Positions 1 through 9,184 of a DNA stretch of 64,000 bases are shown piece after piece (position 1 is the first letter of the stretch; each line of letters opens with the position of its first letter). The notes under the pieces are model-generated. The model saw only the letters and a list, made by a program, of their open reading frames with translations. It was not told the origin of the DNA and made no database searches. Source of the DNA: Nitratireductor sp. (lineage in GTDB: Bacteria; Pseudomonadota; Alphaproteobacteria; Rhizobiales; Rhizobiaceae); the NCBI RefSeq assembly GCF_017794765.1, contig NZ_CP051236.1, forward strand, positions 2,369,948 through 2,433,947, given 5' to 3'. The translations under genes and the position numbers were made by a program.

Positions 1-849
1 GATGGTGACTGGGGCCATCGCGCCAGCCAGTGTGAAGGGTGTGATGATGACGGCCTGTCCGTGGCGGCTCATCTGGATGATGCCTTCCATCATCGGTACG
101 TCGAGCCTGAGTGGCGAGTTGGTGTTGATAATGGTGAAACAGGATACCTCGTTGGCAAACTGCTCGGCGCTGACCCCGCGAACGATCCGGGCAATTTCCA
201 GACCGTCGAGATTGCGTTCACGCCCCAGCGAATAGATGTGGAAGGCCTTGTCGGTCAGGGTGGCGATGTCGCGCAGGCACTCCAGGTGCCGGGTGGAGGG
301 GTGAATGTCGATGGGTTCGACCGGATAGCCCCCCTGGCACTGGATGATGTTGTGCATCTGCGAGAGCTTGATGAAATTCCGAAAATCCTCCTGATTGCCC
401 GGTCTGCGGCCGCGGTCGAGATCGGAGCAATTGGGCGCGGACGCCATCTGCGCGAGAATGAGGCTGTTGCCGCCCATATGGAGATTATGCGCCGGGTTGC
501 GTGCGTGGACCTCGAACTCGGATGGGCAATGAGCGATGTAGTCGAGGATCAAAGCGGGATCGAAATGAACGCGCTGGGTATCGGCGCGCACATCGGCGCC
601 ATGGGCTTTCATGATCGCGCGCGCTTCGTCATGAAGCACCTCGACGCCGATCTCGCTCAACACGCGTAGCGAGGCCAGATGTATGGCTTCAAGCTGGTCT
701 TCAGAAACGATGCGCGTGGGCTCGAACGGGTTGACCAGGCGACGAAAAGGGGGCTGTTCGAAATGTGACGTGCTGGCGCGCTTTGCGGCACGCCCGCCGC
801 GCCTCGAGCGGGCGGAGCCGGGATCAGCGGTTGCGAGGTCCTGCGTCAT
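1..849 (-). CDS. MttB-family methylamine methyltransferase, 3' end outside window
   Basis: N-terminal 283 codons of a trimethylamine methyltransferase (MttB) superfamily protein; the reading frame stays open to base 1, so the C-terminus lies outside the window. The translation opens MTQDLATADPGSARSRRGG and contains the segment GQAVIITPFTLAGAMAPVT, typical of this family. Members transfer a methyl group from a quaternary or tertiary amine to a corrinoid protein. Archaeal-type enzymes have a pyrrolysine; most alphaproteobacterial homologues lack it and may act on glycine betaine-like substrates. The relevant residue cannot be examined here. It diverges from the aminotransferase at 1197. Family call is firm, substrate unknown. 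Confidence 0.8.
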   Translation of the reverse strand, partial: MTQDLATADPGSARSRRGGRAAKRASTSHFEQPPFRRLVNPFEPTRIVSEDQLEAIHLASLRVLSEIGVEVLHDEARAIMKAHGADVRADTQRVHFDPALILDYIAHCPSEFEVHARNPAHNLHMGGNSLILAQMASAPNCSDLDRGRRPGNQEDFRNFIKLSQMHNIIQCQGGYPVEPIDIHPSTRHLECLRDIATLTDKAFHIYSLGRERNLDGLEIARIVRGVSAEQFANEVSCFTIINTNSPLRLDVPMMEGIIQMSRHGQAVIITPFTLAGAMAPVTI

Positions 850-1196
850 GGGCATCCTTCGTGACTGCTGCACATTCTCGATGATGGAGCCAAGATCGGC
901 GGGATACGGCAGGGCTGGCGACCTGTAGCGTCAGAGATGCGACATATTCGCCGCCGCGCGGGTGGGGCGGTACGGGCAATCCTGCTTGAACAGCGCAGTC
1001 GTGTGCGGCTAGAGTCTCCTCATGAAGCACCGTGCGACCCACGAACATGGCATCTTGCCGGCGGCCAAACCGTCGCTGCGTACGCGGCACGCGGAATTGC
1101 TGCGGCTTTGTGCGCGCATCGGATATTCGCCTCCGGCTTCTGTTTGAACGAGGCTCCGGCGTTGCCGGATCATTTCAAGCAGAAGAGGCCAAACTC
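850..1196. promoter_or_regulatory. Divergent intergenic region between the MttB-like and aminotransferase genes
   Basis: About 350 bases separate two genes read outward, so both promoters must lie here. A purine-rich AGAAGAGG stands a few bases before the ATG at 1197 and serves as its ribosome binding site. I see no strong palindrome or terminator. A 41-codon frame at 1022-1147 is present but lacks a convincing ribosome binding site and is not called. Confidence 0.4.
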
Positions 1197-2576
1197 ATGA
1201 CCTATCAGAATTTTTCGCTGAAGCAGCTTCAGACAATGGACGCTGCGCACCATTTGCATCCATTCACCGACCACAAGGATTTGCGGGCCGCCGGTTCACG
1301 CATCATCACCCGTGCCGATGGGCCTTTCGTCTATGACATGGAGGGCAACGAGATCCTCGACGGGATGGCCGGCCTTTGGTGCGTGAACATTGGCTACGGG
1401 CGCGATGAGCTGGCCGAAGTGGCCTATGAACAGATGAAGGAGTTGCCATATTACAATTCCTTCTTTCGCTGCTCGACGCCTTCACCGGTGCTGCTTTCGC
1501 AGAAGCTGGCGGAGATCGCGCCGGAGAACATCAATCAGGTCTTTTACGGGTCGTCCGGCTCGGAAGCCAATGACACGGCGCTGCGGCTGGTGCGGCATTA
1601 TTGGGCACTTGAGGGCAAGCCGGAAAAGAACCGCATCATTTCGCGCAACTGGGCCTATCACGGCTCCACCGTTGCGGCGACGTCGCTTGGCGGCATGGGG
1701 GCCATGCACGGGCAGCTCTATGGCGCCGTGCCGAACATCGACCACGTGATGCCGCCCTATGCGTTTGATCTGAGGGAAGCGGGCGAGAGCGACCATGATT
1801 TCGGATTGCGCGCAGCCAAGGCAGTTGAGGATGCAATCCTCGCGGCTGGGCCGGAGCACGTTGCAGCCTTCATCGGTGAGCCGGTGATGGGCGCGGGCGG
1901 CGTCAAGATCCCGCCGGAAAGCTACTGGCCGGAGATCGACCGCATCTGCCGGAAATATGACGTGCTCTTGATGCTGGACGAGGTGATCACCGGCTATGGC
2001 CGTACGGGCGAGTGGTTTGCTGCCAGGCGGCTCGGTCTTCAGCCAGACACGATCACGACAGCCAAGGCCCTGACGTCCGGATATCAGCCGCTTTCAGCAC
2101 TTCTGGTTGGTGATCGGATTGCCGAAACGCTGGTCAAAAAGGGCGGAGAGTTCTTCCATGGCTACACCTATTCGGGGCATCCGGTAGCCTGTGCGGTGGC
2201 GCTGAAGAACCTGGAAATCATCGAGCGGGAAGGGCTGGTAGAGCGTGTGCGCACCGACACTGGCCCTTATCTCGCCGAAGCATTGCAGGCGCGCCTCGGC
2301 GACCATGGTATTGTCGGCGAAGTGCGTTCCTTCGGCCTTATGGCGGCAATCGAGATCGTCTCGGGCAAGGAAGCCCGCAAACGTTTTCCCGGTGAAGGGG
2401 CCGCCGCTTCATGCGTGCGCGACCACGCTATCGCGGGCGGCATGATGATGCGGGCCGTTGGAGACACGATGATCCTGTCACCACCCTTGATCTGGACGCG
2501 CGAAACCATCGACATGGCCTGCGACCGTATTTCTGTGGCATTGGATAAGGCCGAAGCGGAGCTTCGTAAAAGCTGA
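1197..2576 (+). CDS. Class III (omega) aminotransferase
   Basis: PLP-dependent fold-type I aminotransferase of 459 residues, the usual length for this class. The start MTYQNFSLKQLQ at 1197 is preferred over an in-frame ATG 165 bases upstream because a ribosome binding site precedes it and homologues begin here. Visible features are the glycine-rich cofactor region YGSSGSEANDTALR, the Asp motif LMLDEVITGYGRTG and the Schiff-base lysine in TTAKALTSGYQPLSALLV. It resembles putrescine/polyamine:pyruvate transaminases (SpuC-like), which make an aldehyde from a terminal amine; substrate is inferred only. It stands alone and is followed by a hairpin. It is a paralogue of the aminotransferase at 45215. 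Confidence 0.88.
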   Translation: MTYQNFSLKQLQTMDAAHHLHPFTDHKDLRAAGSRIITRADGPFVYDMEGNEILDGMAGLWCVNIGYGRDELAEVAYEQMKELPYYNSFFRCSTPSPVLLSQKLAEIAPENINQVFYGSSGSEANDTALRLVRHYWALEGKPEKNRIISRNWAYHGSTVAATSLGGMGAMHGQLYGAVPNIDHVMPPYAFDLREAGESDHDFGLRAAKAVEDAILAAGPEHVAAFIGEPVMGAGGVKIPPESYWPEIDRICRKYDVLLMLDEVITGYGRTGEWFAARRLGLQPDTITTAKALTSGYQPLSALLVGDRIAETLVKKGGEFFHGYTYSGHPVACAVALKNLEIIEREGLVERVRTDTGPYLAEALQARLGDHGIVGEVRSFGLMAAIEIVSGKEARKRFPGEGAAASCVRDHAIAGGMMMRAVGDTMILSPPLIWTRETIDMACDRISVALDKAEAELRKS

Positions 2577-2590
2577 CGATCCAACAAGGA

Positions 2591-2628
2591 AAAACCGCGT
2601 GTCTTCGGGCGGGAAGAGACGCGGTTTT
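2591..2628. terminator. Hairpin terminator after the aminotransferase
   Basis: Arms AAAACCGCGT at 2591 and ACGCGGTTTT ending at 2628 pair perfectly, and the stem extends to 15 pairs with one mismatch around a short GC-rich loop. The A-rich left arm and T-rich right arm make it plausible in both directions, 14 bases past the stop codon of the aminotransferase. Confidence 0.7.
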
Positions 2629-2814
2629 ACATCACTCGAATACTTCTCTTCGCCATTACGCAACACTGCGAAGAGTTCCCGTACCGGTACGCGAGACCTG
2701 ATCCGGCGTCGGGGAGGCTTCAAAGCCGCCTCGACGTCATTTCTAGCCGCTCATGGTTACCGGGAAGTTAGCGCGAAGTATAAAATCGCTTTTTTTTGCC
2801 GGCATTCTATATTT

Positions 2815-3699
2815 TCAGCTTTGCTTGCCGCGCAGGAAATTGATGATCCCGGAGAAATCGGAGCCTTCGTGCCCCATGGCGTTGAACAGCGTATAGAGCT
2901 GGGTGGCCTCCGCGCCGAGCGGAGTGGCAGCGCCGGCGCTCTGGGCGGCTTCCTGTGCCAGTTTCAGATCCTTGAGCATCAAGGCTGCCGCAAAGCCTGG
3001 CTTGTAATCGCGGTTGGCCGGGGAGGCAGGCACCGGACCAGGCACGGGACAATAGCTTGTCAGAGACCAGCACTGGCCCGAGGATGTGGAGGCCACGTCA
3101 AACAGCGCCTGATGGGAAAGGCCGAGCTTCTCGGCCAGAACGAAGGCTTCGCCCACGGCGATCATCGAAATCCCGAGGATCATGTTGTTGCAGATTTTCG
3201 CGGCCTGACCGGCGCCGCCATCACCGCAATGGACGACGCGCCCCGCCATCGGTTCGAGAATCGGACTGGCCCTGGCGAATGCGTCCGCCGAGCCGCCGGC
3301 CATGAAGGTGAGGGTGCCTGCTTCCGCTCCGCCCACGCCGCCGGACACCGGCGCGTCTATGGAAAGAAGCCCGTGCTCGGAGGCAATGTCATGCGCCTTG
3401 CGGGCTGACTCCACATCGATGGTGGAGGAATCGATCAGGAGCGCACCCTTGCGGGCCTTAGCAGCAATGTCGGCATAGACGGACAGCACGTGTTTGCCGG
3501 CAGGCAGCATGGTGATAACGACGTCCGCATCCTTCACCGCCGCCGCGGCACTGGCCATGACCGTGACGCCGTTTCGCGTGGCGGTTTCAAGATTTTCCGT
3601 GACAAGGTCGAAACCCAGTACCGTATGCCCTGCCTTGACGAGATTGGCGGCCATGGGGTTGCCCATATTGCCGAGACCGATGAATGCGATGCTTGCCAT
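2815..3699 (-). CDS. mmsB: 3-hydroxyisobutyrate dehydrogenase
   Basis: NAD-dependent beta-hydroxyacid dehydrogenase of 294 residues that oxidises 3-hydroxyisobutyrate to methylmalonate semialdehyde in valine degradation. The N-terminal Rossmann motif is GLGNMGNPMAANLVKAGH, the substrate loop is DAPVSGGVGGAEAGTLTFMAGG-like, and the catalytic lysine lies in GAGQAAKICNNM. It lies 41 bases downstream of the acyl-CoA dehydrogenase on the same strand, so the two are probably co-transcribed. That neighbour makes the valine-pathway member the best choice within the family. Confidence 0.92.
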   Translation of the reverse strand: MASIAFIGLGNMGNPMAANLVKAGHTVLGFDLVTENLETATRNGVTVMASAAAAVKDADVVITMLPAGKHVLSVYADIAAKARKGALLIDSSTIDVESARKAHDIASEHGLLSIDAPVSGGVGGAEAGTLTFMAGGSADAFARASPILEPMAGRVVHCGDGGAGQAAKICNNMILGISMIAVGEAFVLAEKLGLSHQALFDVASTSSGQCWSLTSYCPVPGPVPASPANRDYKPGFAAALMLKDLKLAQEAAQSAGAATPLGAEATQLYTLFNAMGHEGSDFSGIINFLRGKQS

Positions 3700-3740
3700 A
3701 TATTCCTCCCGGGAGCGGCGATGCGGTTTCGGCGGCGGGA

Positions 3741-4910
3741 TCAGCTCCGGCCGACCAGATGCCTTGCAATGATGAGGCGCATGATCTCGTTGGTGCCTTC
3801 GAGAATCTGGTGAACGCGCAGGTCGCGCACCAGTTTTTCGACGCCGTATTCATGCAGATATCCATAACCGCCATGCAGCTGGAGCGCGTCGTTGGCGATT
3901 TCGAAACAGGTGTCGGTGACGAACCGCTTGGCCATGGCCGACCATTTTGAGGCGTCCGATGTCTTGGCGTCCAGCTTGGCTGCGGCGGTGTAGAGCATCA
4001 TCCGTGAGGCCTGCAGATTGGTTTCCATGTCGGCAAGCTTGAACTGGAGCGCCTGAAAGCGATTGATAGCCTGGCCGAACGCCTCGCGTTCGCTCGTGTA
4101 GGCAAGGGCCTTGTCGAGCGCGGATTGGGCGCCACCCAGCGAACAGGCGGCGATGTTGAGACGCCCGCCATCAAGCCCGGCCATGGCAATGCCGAAGCCG
4201 GCGCCCTCATTGGACAGAAGGTTTTCGGCAGGCACCTTACAGTCCTCGAAGATCACCTGGCGGGTCGGCTGCATGTGCCAGCCCATTTTGAACTCGGCCG
4301 GGCCGAAGGAAAGGCCGGGCGCATCCTTTGGGACGACGACCGTGGAAACGCCCTTGGGACCGTCTTCGCCGGTGCGCACCATGGCGACATAAATGTCGTT
4401 TTCGCCAGCACCCGAAATGAACTGTTTGGTGCCGTTCAGCACGTAGTCGCCGCCGGACTTGACGGCCTTGGTCTTGAGGGCGGCGGCATCAGAGCCGGAA
4501 CCGGGTTCGGTCAGGCAATAGCTTGCGAGCCATTCCATCGAGGTGAGTTTCGGCAGGAAACGCTGGCGCTGTTCCTCGTTGCCGAATGTGTCGATCATCC
4601 ATCCGGCCATGTTGTGGATGGAGATGAAAGAGGAAAAGCCCGGACAGGCGGCAGCAAGGGCCTCGAATATCAGCACCGCGTCGAGCCGGCCGAGCGCCGA
4701 GCCACCGACATCGTCGCGCACATAGATGCCGCCGAACCCCAGCGGACCGGTCTCGCGCACCACATCGGCGGGAAAATACTTTTCACGGTCCCAGTCGAGT
4801 GCGTGCGGGGCGACGCGATCGGCGGCGAAGCTCTGCGTCATTTCCTGAATGGCGCGCTGGTCTGCGTTGAGCCCGAATTGCTCCGCAGCCTGTGAAACGC
4901 TGGCGTCCAT
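3741..4910 (-). CDS. Acyl-CoA dehydrogenase, probable isobutyryl-CoA dehydrogenase
   Basis: FAD-dependent acyl-CoA dehydrogenase of 389 residues. The start MDASVSQAAEQFG at 4910 is chosen because GGAGGA precedes it; an upstream in-frame start at 4991 would add a segment unlike the family. The middle domain has CLTEPGSGSDAAALKTKA, and the catalytic glutamate lies in HQILEGTNEIMRLI near the C-terminus. The pairing with mmsB points to isobutyryl-CoA oxidation to methacrylyl-CoA in valine degradation; short/branched-chain specificity cannot be proved from sequence. The pathway's mmsA and the enoyl hydratase and hydrolase are not beside it. Confidence 0.88.
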   Translation of the reverse strand: MDASVSQAAEQFGLNADQRAIQEMTQSFAADRVAPHALDWDREKYFPADVVRETGPLGFGGIYVRDDVGGSALGRLDAVLIFEALAAACPGFSSFISIHNMAGWMIDTFGNEEQRQRFLPKLTSMEWLASYCLTEPGSGSDAAALKTKAVKSGGDYVLNGTKQFISGAGENDIYVAMVRTGEDGPKGVSTVVVPKDAPGLSFGPAEFKMGWHMQPTRQVIFEDCKVPAENLLSNEGAGFGIAMAGLDGGRLNIAACSLGGAQSALDKALAYTSEREAFGQAINRFQALQFKLADMETNLQASRMMLYTAAAKLDAKTSDASKWSAMAKRFVTDTCFEIANDALQLHGGYGYLHEYGVEKLVRDLRVHQILEGTNEIMRLIIARHLVGRS

Positions 4911-5029
4911 AACGTCCTCCCGAAATGGAATTCCTTCCCTGATCGAGCAGTTTAGTGCATTGAGTGGACCGCGCAATGCGAGGTGTGGCACAGGCGCTGT
5001 GCATCAAACGCGGTGAGGATTTAGACGGG

Positions 5030-6505
5030 ATGACCATGGCGCGCGCGATCATGCTGCAGGGTACGGGCTCGGATGTGGGCAAATCGGTGCTGGTGGCGGG
5101 GCTCTGCCGTATGGCGAAACGACGGGGGCTCAAGGTTCGCCCGTTCAAGCCGCAGAATATGTCGAACAATGCGGCCATCGCAGCTATTCCCGGATCCAGC
5201 GAAATGGGAGAGATAGGGCGGGCGCAATGGCTGCAGGCTTTGGCCTGTGGGGTTGCGCCGACCGTGGACATGAACCCGGTGCTGATCAAGCCGGAGAGCG
5301 ACACGGGCGCGCAGCTTGTGGTGCAGGGGCAATCACGTGGTTCGGCGCGGGCGCGTGACTATCAGCGCAGCAAGGGTGCATTGATGGCGCCTGTGATGGA
5401 CTCCTTTGAGCGGTTGCGCAAGGAGGCCGACCTGGTGATTGTCGAGGGAGCCGGATCGCCGGCCGAGATCAATCTGCGCGCACGCGACATCGCCAATATG
5501 GGCTTTGCCACGCAGGCCGATGTGCCTGTTGTTCTGGTGGGGGACATCGACCGGGGTGGGGTGATCGCGGCGCTGGCCGGCACCCATCTCATTCTCGACG
5601 AAGCCGACCGGCGCATGATCGTCGGCTATATCGTGAACAAGTTTCGCGGCGACCTCTCGCTGTTCGATGACGGGATCGCCGCCATTCACCGGTTCACGGG
5701 CTGGCCGTCCTTCGGCGTCGTGCCGTGGCTTGCAGAAGCGCATCGGCTTCCGCCGGAGGATTCCGTCACACTGGCGCGGCGCTCGAGCCCGCTACCGGCA
5801 AAGCTCAAGGTTGCGGTGCCGATGCTTTCGCGGATCGCCAATTTTGACGATCTCGATCCGCTTTCCGCCGAACCGGAAGTGGAGGTGGTGTTCGTACCGC
5901 CGGGCGAACGGCTACCGCGCGATGCAGAATTGATCGTGCTGCCGGGGTCAAAGTCGACCATCGGCGATCTGGCGTTTCTGCGCCGTCAGGGCTGGGACGA
6001 GGATCTCAAGGCGCATCGGCAACGCGGTGGACACATTGTCGGTCTATGCGGCGGATATCAAATGCTCGGCCGTAGCGTCGAGGATCCGGAAGGGTTTGAG
6101 GGAACGGCAGGCCGTGTCGAGGGGCTCGGGCTGCTTGATGTGGAAACGGTCATGCAGCCGCAGAAGGCGCTGCGCGAGGTTGAAGCCGTCTCACGCCCAT
6201 ATCTGATGTCGATCAGCGGCTATGAAATCCACATCGGTCGGACCTTTGGGGCCGACTGTGCCCACCCAGTCGCCATGATCGGCGACAGGGCGGAAGGTGC
6301 CATGAGCAGGGACGGTCGGGTATTGGGAACCTATCTGCACGGGCTGTTCAGTTCCGATCCGTTTCGGGCCCGCTTTCTCAGTGAGTTCGGCATACAGACC
6401 GGTGGCGCGGGTTATCGTCTACAGGTCGAAACCGCGCTCGACGACATCGCGCAAAGGCTGGAGGAGCATCTCGACTGCGACGCTCTGTTGGCAGCCGCAC
6501 GCTGA
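5030..6505 (+). CDS. cobQ: Cobyric acid synthase (glutamine-hydrolysing)
   Basis: Amidates cobyrinic acid a,c-diamide at four carboxylates during adenosylcobalamin synthesis. The 491-residue protein has the family's two halves: an ATP-binding domain opening with [20 protein letters not shown] and containing [10 protein letters not shown], and a C-terminal class I glutamine amidotransferase domain with the nucleophile in [10 protein letters not shown] and a histidine in [10 protein letters not shown] start it at MTMARAIML (5030), after GTGAGGA; the ATG six bases later is equally possible. It diverges from the acyl-CoA dehydrogenase with about 120 bases between. I saw no cobalamin riboswitch in that gap, and no other cob gene lies in the window. 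Confidence 0.95.
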   Translation: MTMARAIMLQGTGSDVGKSVLVAGLCRMAKRRGLKVRPFKPQNMSNNAAIAAIPGSSEMGEIGRAQWLQALACGVAPTVDMNPVLIKPESDTGAQLVVQGQSRGSARARDYQRSKGALMAPVMDSFERLRKEADLVIVEGAGSPAEINLRARDIANMGFATQADVPVVLVGDIDRGGVIAALAGTHLILDEADRRMIVGYIVNKFRGDLSLFDDGIAAIHRFTGWPSFGVVPWLAEAHRLPPEDSVTLARRSSPLPAKLKVAVPMLSRIANFDDLDPLSAEPEVEVVFVPPGERLPRDAELIVLPGSKSTIGDLAFLRRQGWDEDLKAHRQRGGHIVGLCGGYQMLGRSVEDPEGFEGTAGRVEGLGLLDVETVMQPQKALREVEAVSRPYLMSISGYEIHIGRTFGADCAHPVAMIGDRAEGAMSRDGRVLGTYLHGLFSSDPFRARFLSEFGIQTGGAGYRLQVETALDDIAQRLEEHLDCDALLAAAR

Positions 6506-6507
6506 AA

Positions 6508-6942
6508 CTATTCTGCGGTCGGGCTTTCATGCGCCTTGGGCCAGTAAGTGCCAAAACACCAGATATTGCCCTCCGGGTCGGCGCAGATGAAATCGCGGCT
6601 GCCGTACTCCGTGTCGCGGAGACTCTGTAGGGTTTTCGCGCCGGCGTTCTTTGCCCTGGCAAAGAGCAGGTCCGTGTCGTCCACCGCCACATAAGTGGAC
6701 TTTCCACCCGCCTGGCCAGCTGTTCCAACGAGATCACCATAGGCATCGGCCGCCGCTTCACCGACCATGATCATGGATGATCCAAGAGCAAGTTCGGCAT
6801 GGACAATGCGGCCGTCGTGCTCGTGCTGGGCGTGAACACGGAAGCCGAACGCTTTCTCTAGCCACGCGATCATGCGGGCGGCATCACGGTACCGAAAAGT
6901 GGGATAGATGCGAGGCGCTTCAAGCGAGGCGAACTGGTTCAT
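6508..6942 (-). CDS. VOC (glyoxalase/bleomycin-resistance fold) protein
   Basis: Small vicinal-oxygen-chelate protein of 144 residues with the paired beta-alpha-beta-beta-beta modules of the family, recognisable in RYRDAARMIAWLEKAFGFRV near the start and FICADPEGNIWCFGTYWP near the end. The start MNQFASLEAPRIYP is preferred because GGAGA precedes it. Substrate is unknown; members include glyoxalases, epimerases and resistance proteins. It lies 64 bases downstream of an AraC-type regulator on the same strand and ends two bases from the end of cobQ, with the stops facing. Confidence 0.82.
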   Translation of the reverse strand: MNQFASLEAPRIYPTFRYRDAARMIAWLEKAFGFRVHAQHEHDGRIVHAELALGSSMIMVGEAAADAYGDLVGTAGQAGGKSTYVAVDDTDLLFARAKNAGAKTLQSLRDTEYGSRDFICADPEGNIWCFGTYWPKAHESPTAE

Positions 6943-7006
6943 GATGGTCTCCGTTTTGTTTACGCAGCAGCTTGGCAGCGACACACGGACCCGTCTTGAA
7001 GAAATG

Positions 7007-7867
7007 TTACCGCCGATCAGCGCACCGGCGCTTCCACCCGGATGGAGTCTCGCCGCAAAACTCCAGAAAATCGCGGCTCATATGAGCCTGATCGGAAAAT
7101 CCGCACTCCTGTGCAATATCGGCCCAGGAGCGCTGACCTGTCATCGCGAGGCGACGCACATGATGAAATCGCACCATGCGCGCATAGGTTTTGGGAGCAA
7201 TGCCGACATTACGGCGGAATATCTCGTTGAGATGTTTACGGCTGCAATCGAGTTCGGCTGCAATCGTGGTGATGGACACTGTTCCCTGGCTTGCGGCGAT
7301 GTGACCGATAGCCGTAGCGGCTTGTCGGTCGGATGGGGGCTGTTCAAGCAAGCGCCGGTAGACAAGCGTTTCGACGAGATCGAGGCGACGCTCCCAGTTG
7401 GGCTCTTCCTCCAGACGGTCACGCAATCGGTGGGCAGACAGCCCGAGGATATCGTCCAGCGGAATCATACGGGCAGCAAGTTCACTCATGGGCACGCCGA
7501 AAAACCTGTGTGCGCCGGTCGGGGTGAAGTCGACCTGAACACAGGCGCTCTCGCCACGGGAATCGATGATCGCCGGGCCGGCAAAAAGACCGGATGTGAA
7601 GCAACCGAACCGTTCATGCTGTTCCGGCACCCTGCCGAGCGCAATCGCAAAGGAGGATGAGAAACTGAAAATAAGGGGAACGGCCAGAGAGGCAGCCTCG
7701 ATCTGGCGAAAGTGTCCCTTTTTCCTTTCTGCATAACCGGTAATGCCAAGCACGGCATCGCAGAACGCCGGCTGCGGACGACGGTGGCGCAGGAAAAAAC
7801 AGTCAGGATCCGGCGGGAGAATCTCTGCCGCCGTGGTCAGACCCGGTAGTCCTGAACCATCATACAT
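7007..7867 (-). CDS. AraC-family transcriptional regulator
   Basis: Regulator of 286 residues with a sensory N-terminal domain of about 170 residues and a C-terminal double helix-turn-helix. The DNA-binding part is visible as TIAAELDCSRKHLNEIFRR followed by DIAQECGFSDQAHMSRDFLEF. It is transcribed with the VOC gene just downstream, the likely local target; that link is inference. The inducer is unknown. Confidence 0.88.
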   Translation of the reverse strand: MYDGSGLPGLTTAAEILPPDPDCFFLRHRRPQPAFCDAVLGITGYAERKKGHFRQIEAASLAVPLIFSFSSSFAIALGRVPEQHERFGCFTSGLFAGPAIIDSRGESACVQVDFTPTGAHRFFGVPMSELAARMIPLDDILGLSAHRLRDRLEEEPNWERRLDLVETLVYRRLLEQPPSDRQAATAIGHIAASQGTVSITTIAAELDCSRKHLNEIFRRNVGIAPKTYARMVRFHHVRRLAMTGQRSWADIAQECGFSDQAHMSRDFLEFCGETPSGWKRRCADRR

Positions 7868-7907
7868 CCAGGCACGATACTGCCGCCCGCCGCATCTGAA
7901 AAGACGG

Positions 7908-8078
7908 TCAGAAGCCCTTCAGCACCGCGCCTCCGGCAAGAAGAATATAAGCCAGGCTCAAGATCCAGAATGACGGGATCGGCACGAAGGAGAGGAGGTT
8001 CAACGCCGCGAGAAGTGCAATCACGGCGATCACGAGGCTGAGAAGAAAGACGAGCTTTGAGGGTGCATTGAGTGTCAT
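7908..8078 (-). CDS. Small hydrophobic membrane protein, 56 residues
   Basis: A short frame beginning MTLNAPSKLVFLLSLVIAVI and ending AYILLAGGAVLKGF. It holds two hydrophobic stretches (residues 8-31 and 35-52) around a turn with prolines, consistent with a membrane hairpin. GGGGA precedes the ATG. It sits between the AraC gene and the TauE exporter, all on the minus strand, with about 40-50 bases on each side. It resembles small two-helix proteins often left unannotated in Rhizobiales. Function unknown; coding status rests on hydrophobicity pattern, ribosome binding site and fit into the gap. Confidence 0.65.
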   Translation of the reverse strand: MTLNAPSKLVFLLSLVIAVIALLAALNLLSFVPIPSFWILSLAYILLAGGAVLKGF

Positions 8079-8128
8079 GGGTATCCCCGGTCAGGTTTAA
8101 GCAGGGGTACGTTAAAGCTCGTCGCAAC

Positions 8129-8914
8129 TTATAGGCCAATATATCGCAGAAGCGGGTTGTTGCCGTCCATAAGAAGCCTTGTTGCCAATGCCACACAGAC
8201 GAGAACAAGAAGAGGCTTGATAATACGCGCGCCCTTTTTCATTGCGAAAGCAGCACCGATCCGGGCTCCGGCAATCTGCGCCAACCCCATGATCAGCCCG
8301 ACCTTCCAGGCGATGGCGCCAACTGCGGCAAACGCTGCAAAGCCGCCAACGTTGGACGCGAAGTTGAGAAATTTGGTATGCGCCGTCGCCTTAAGCAGGC
8401 CCTGTCCGGCAAGGCCAACAAAAGCGAGCATGAAGAACGACCCCGTTCCCGGGCCAAATGCGCCATCGTAAAATCCCAGAAGCGGGGCAATGGTGAGACC
8501 AAACAGGAATGGTGAGATGCGTTGGGCACGATCGATATCGTTCAAATTCGGCTTGAACGCGAAATACAGCGCAACGGCTATGAGCAAAAATGGAAGCATA
8601 CCACGCAACAGTTCGGCTGGCAGGACAGTGGCCACAAGCGCGCCGGCGATGGACGCGAGAAATGAGAAGATGGCGGGAAAAATCTGGCTTGAAACGCGCA
8701 CGTGACCGGCTTTCGCATAGGCATAAACAGCCGCGCCGCTCCCAAACATCCCCTGCAGCTTGTTTGTACCCAGCGCAAGCACGGGCGGGAACCCGGCGAG
8801 CAGCAATGCAGGGATGGTGACCAGGCCACCGCCGCCGGCGATCGCGTCCATAAAGCCGGCAAAGAAAGCTGCCAGCGCCAGCAGCAGGAGAATTTCGAGA
8901 CTTGCTTCAAACAT
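8129..8914 (-). CDS. TauE/SafE-family anion exporter
   Basis: Polytopic inner-membrane protein of 261 residues, about eight hydrophobic segments. Family hallmarks are the near-N-terminal AAFFAGFMDAIAGGGGLVTIP and the second-half repeat with FYDGAFGPGTGSFFMLAF. Homologues export sulfite, sulfoacetate or related organosulfur anions; nothing nearby identifies the substrate. The start MFEASLEILLLL at 8914 is chosen because the upstream 104 codons of open frame read as low-complexity non-membrane sequence. Confidence 0.9.
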   Translation of the reverse strand: MFEASLEILLLLALAAFFAGFMDAIAGGGGLVTIPALLLAGFPPVLALGTNKLQGMFGSGAAVYAYAKAGHVRVSSQIFPAIFSFLASIAGALVATVLPAELLRGMLPFLLIAVALYFAFKPNLNDIDRAQRISPFLFGLTIAPLLGFYDGAFGPGTGSFFMLAFVGLAGQGLLKATAHTKFLNFASNVGGFAAFAAVGAIAWKVGLIMGLAQIAGARIGAAFAMKKGARIIKPLLVLVCVALATRLLMDGNNPLLRYIGL

Positions 8915-9184
8915 ATTCAGGGGGTAGCCAGCGATGAGATGGCTTCTTGCAGCACAAGCGGATGGAGACCGCAAGGTGAATTGATGATTGTACATGAAGC
9001 TTTGTGCTGTGGCGCTATGGATAGGGAATGAACTTGACGACGACGCGCGGCAAAGCAGTCTGGAAGTGTCCGAATTGAGCTCTGTCCCGCCGGCGGAGCT
9101 GTCTGAGAATGTTTTGCGCAGTTTTGCGGGAGCGCGGCGGCGCTTTGGTGTCGTGGTAATGGGGCAGGGAACCGGGAGAAAGCC

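Noticed and set aside
61..669. 202-codon plus-strand frame at the left edge
   Set aside because: It is antisense to the MttB-family gene, whose minus-strand translation has clear family motifs; the plus frame has none.
1022..1147. 41-codon frame beginning MKHRATHEHG in the divergent promoter
   Set aside because: No convincing ribosome binding site and no hydrophobic or domain pattern; likely chance.
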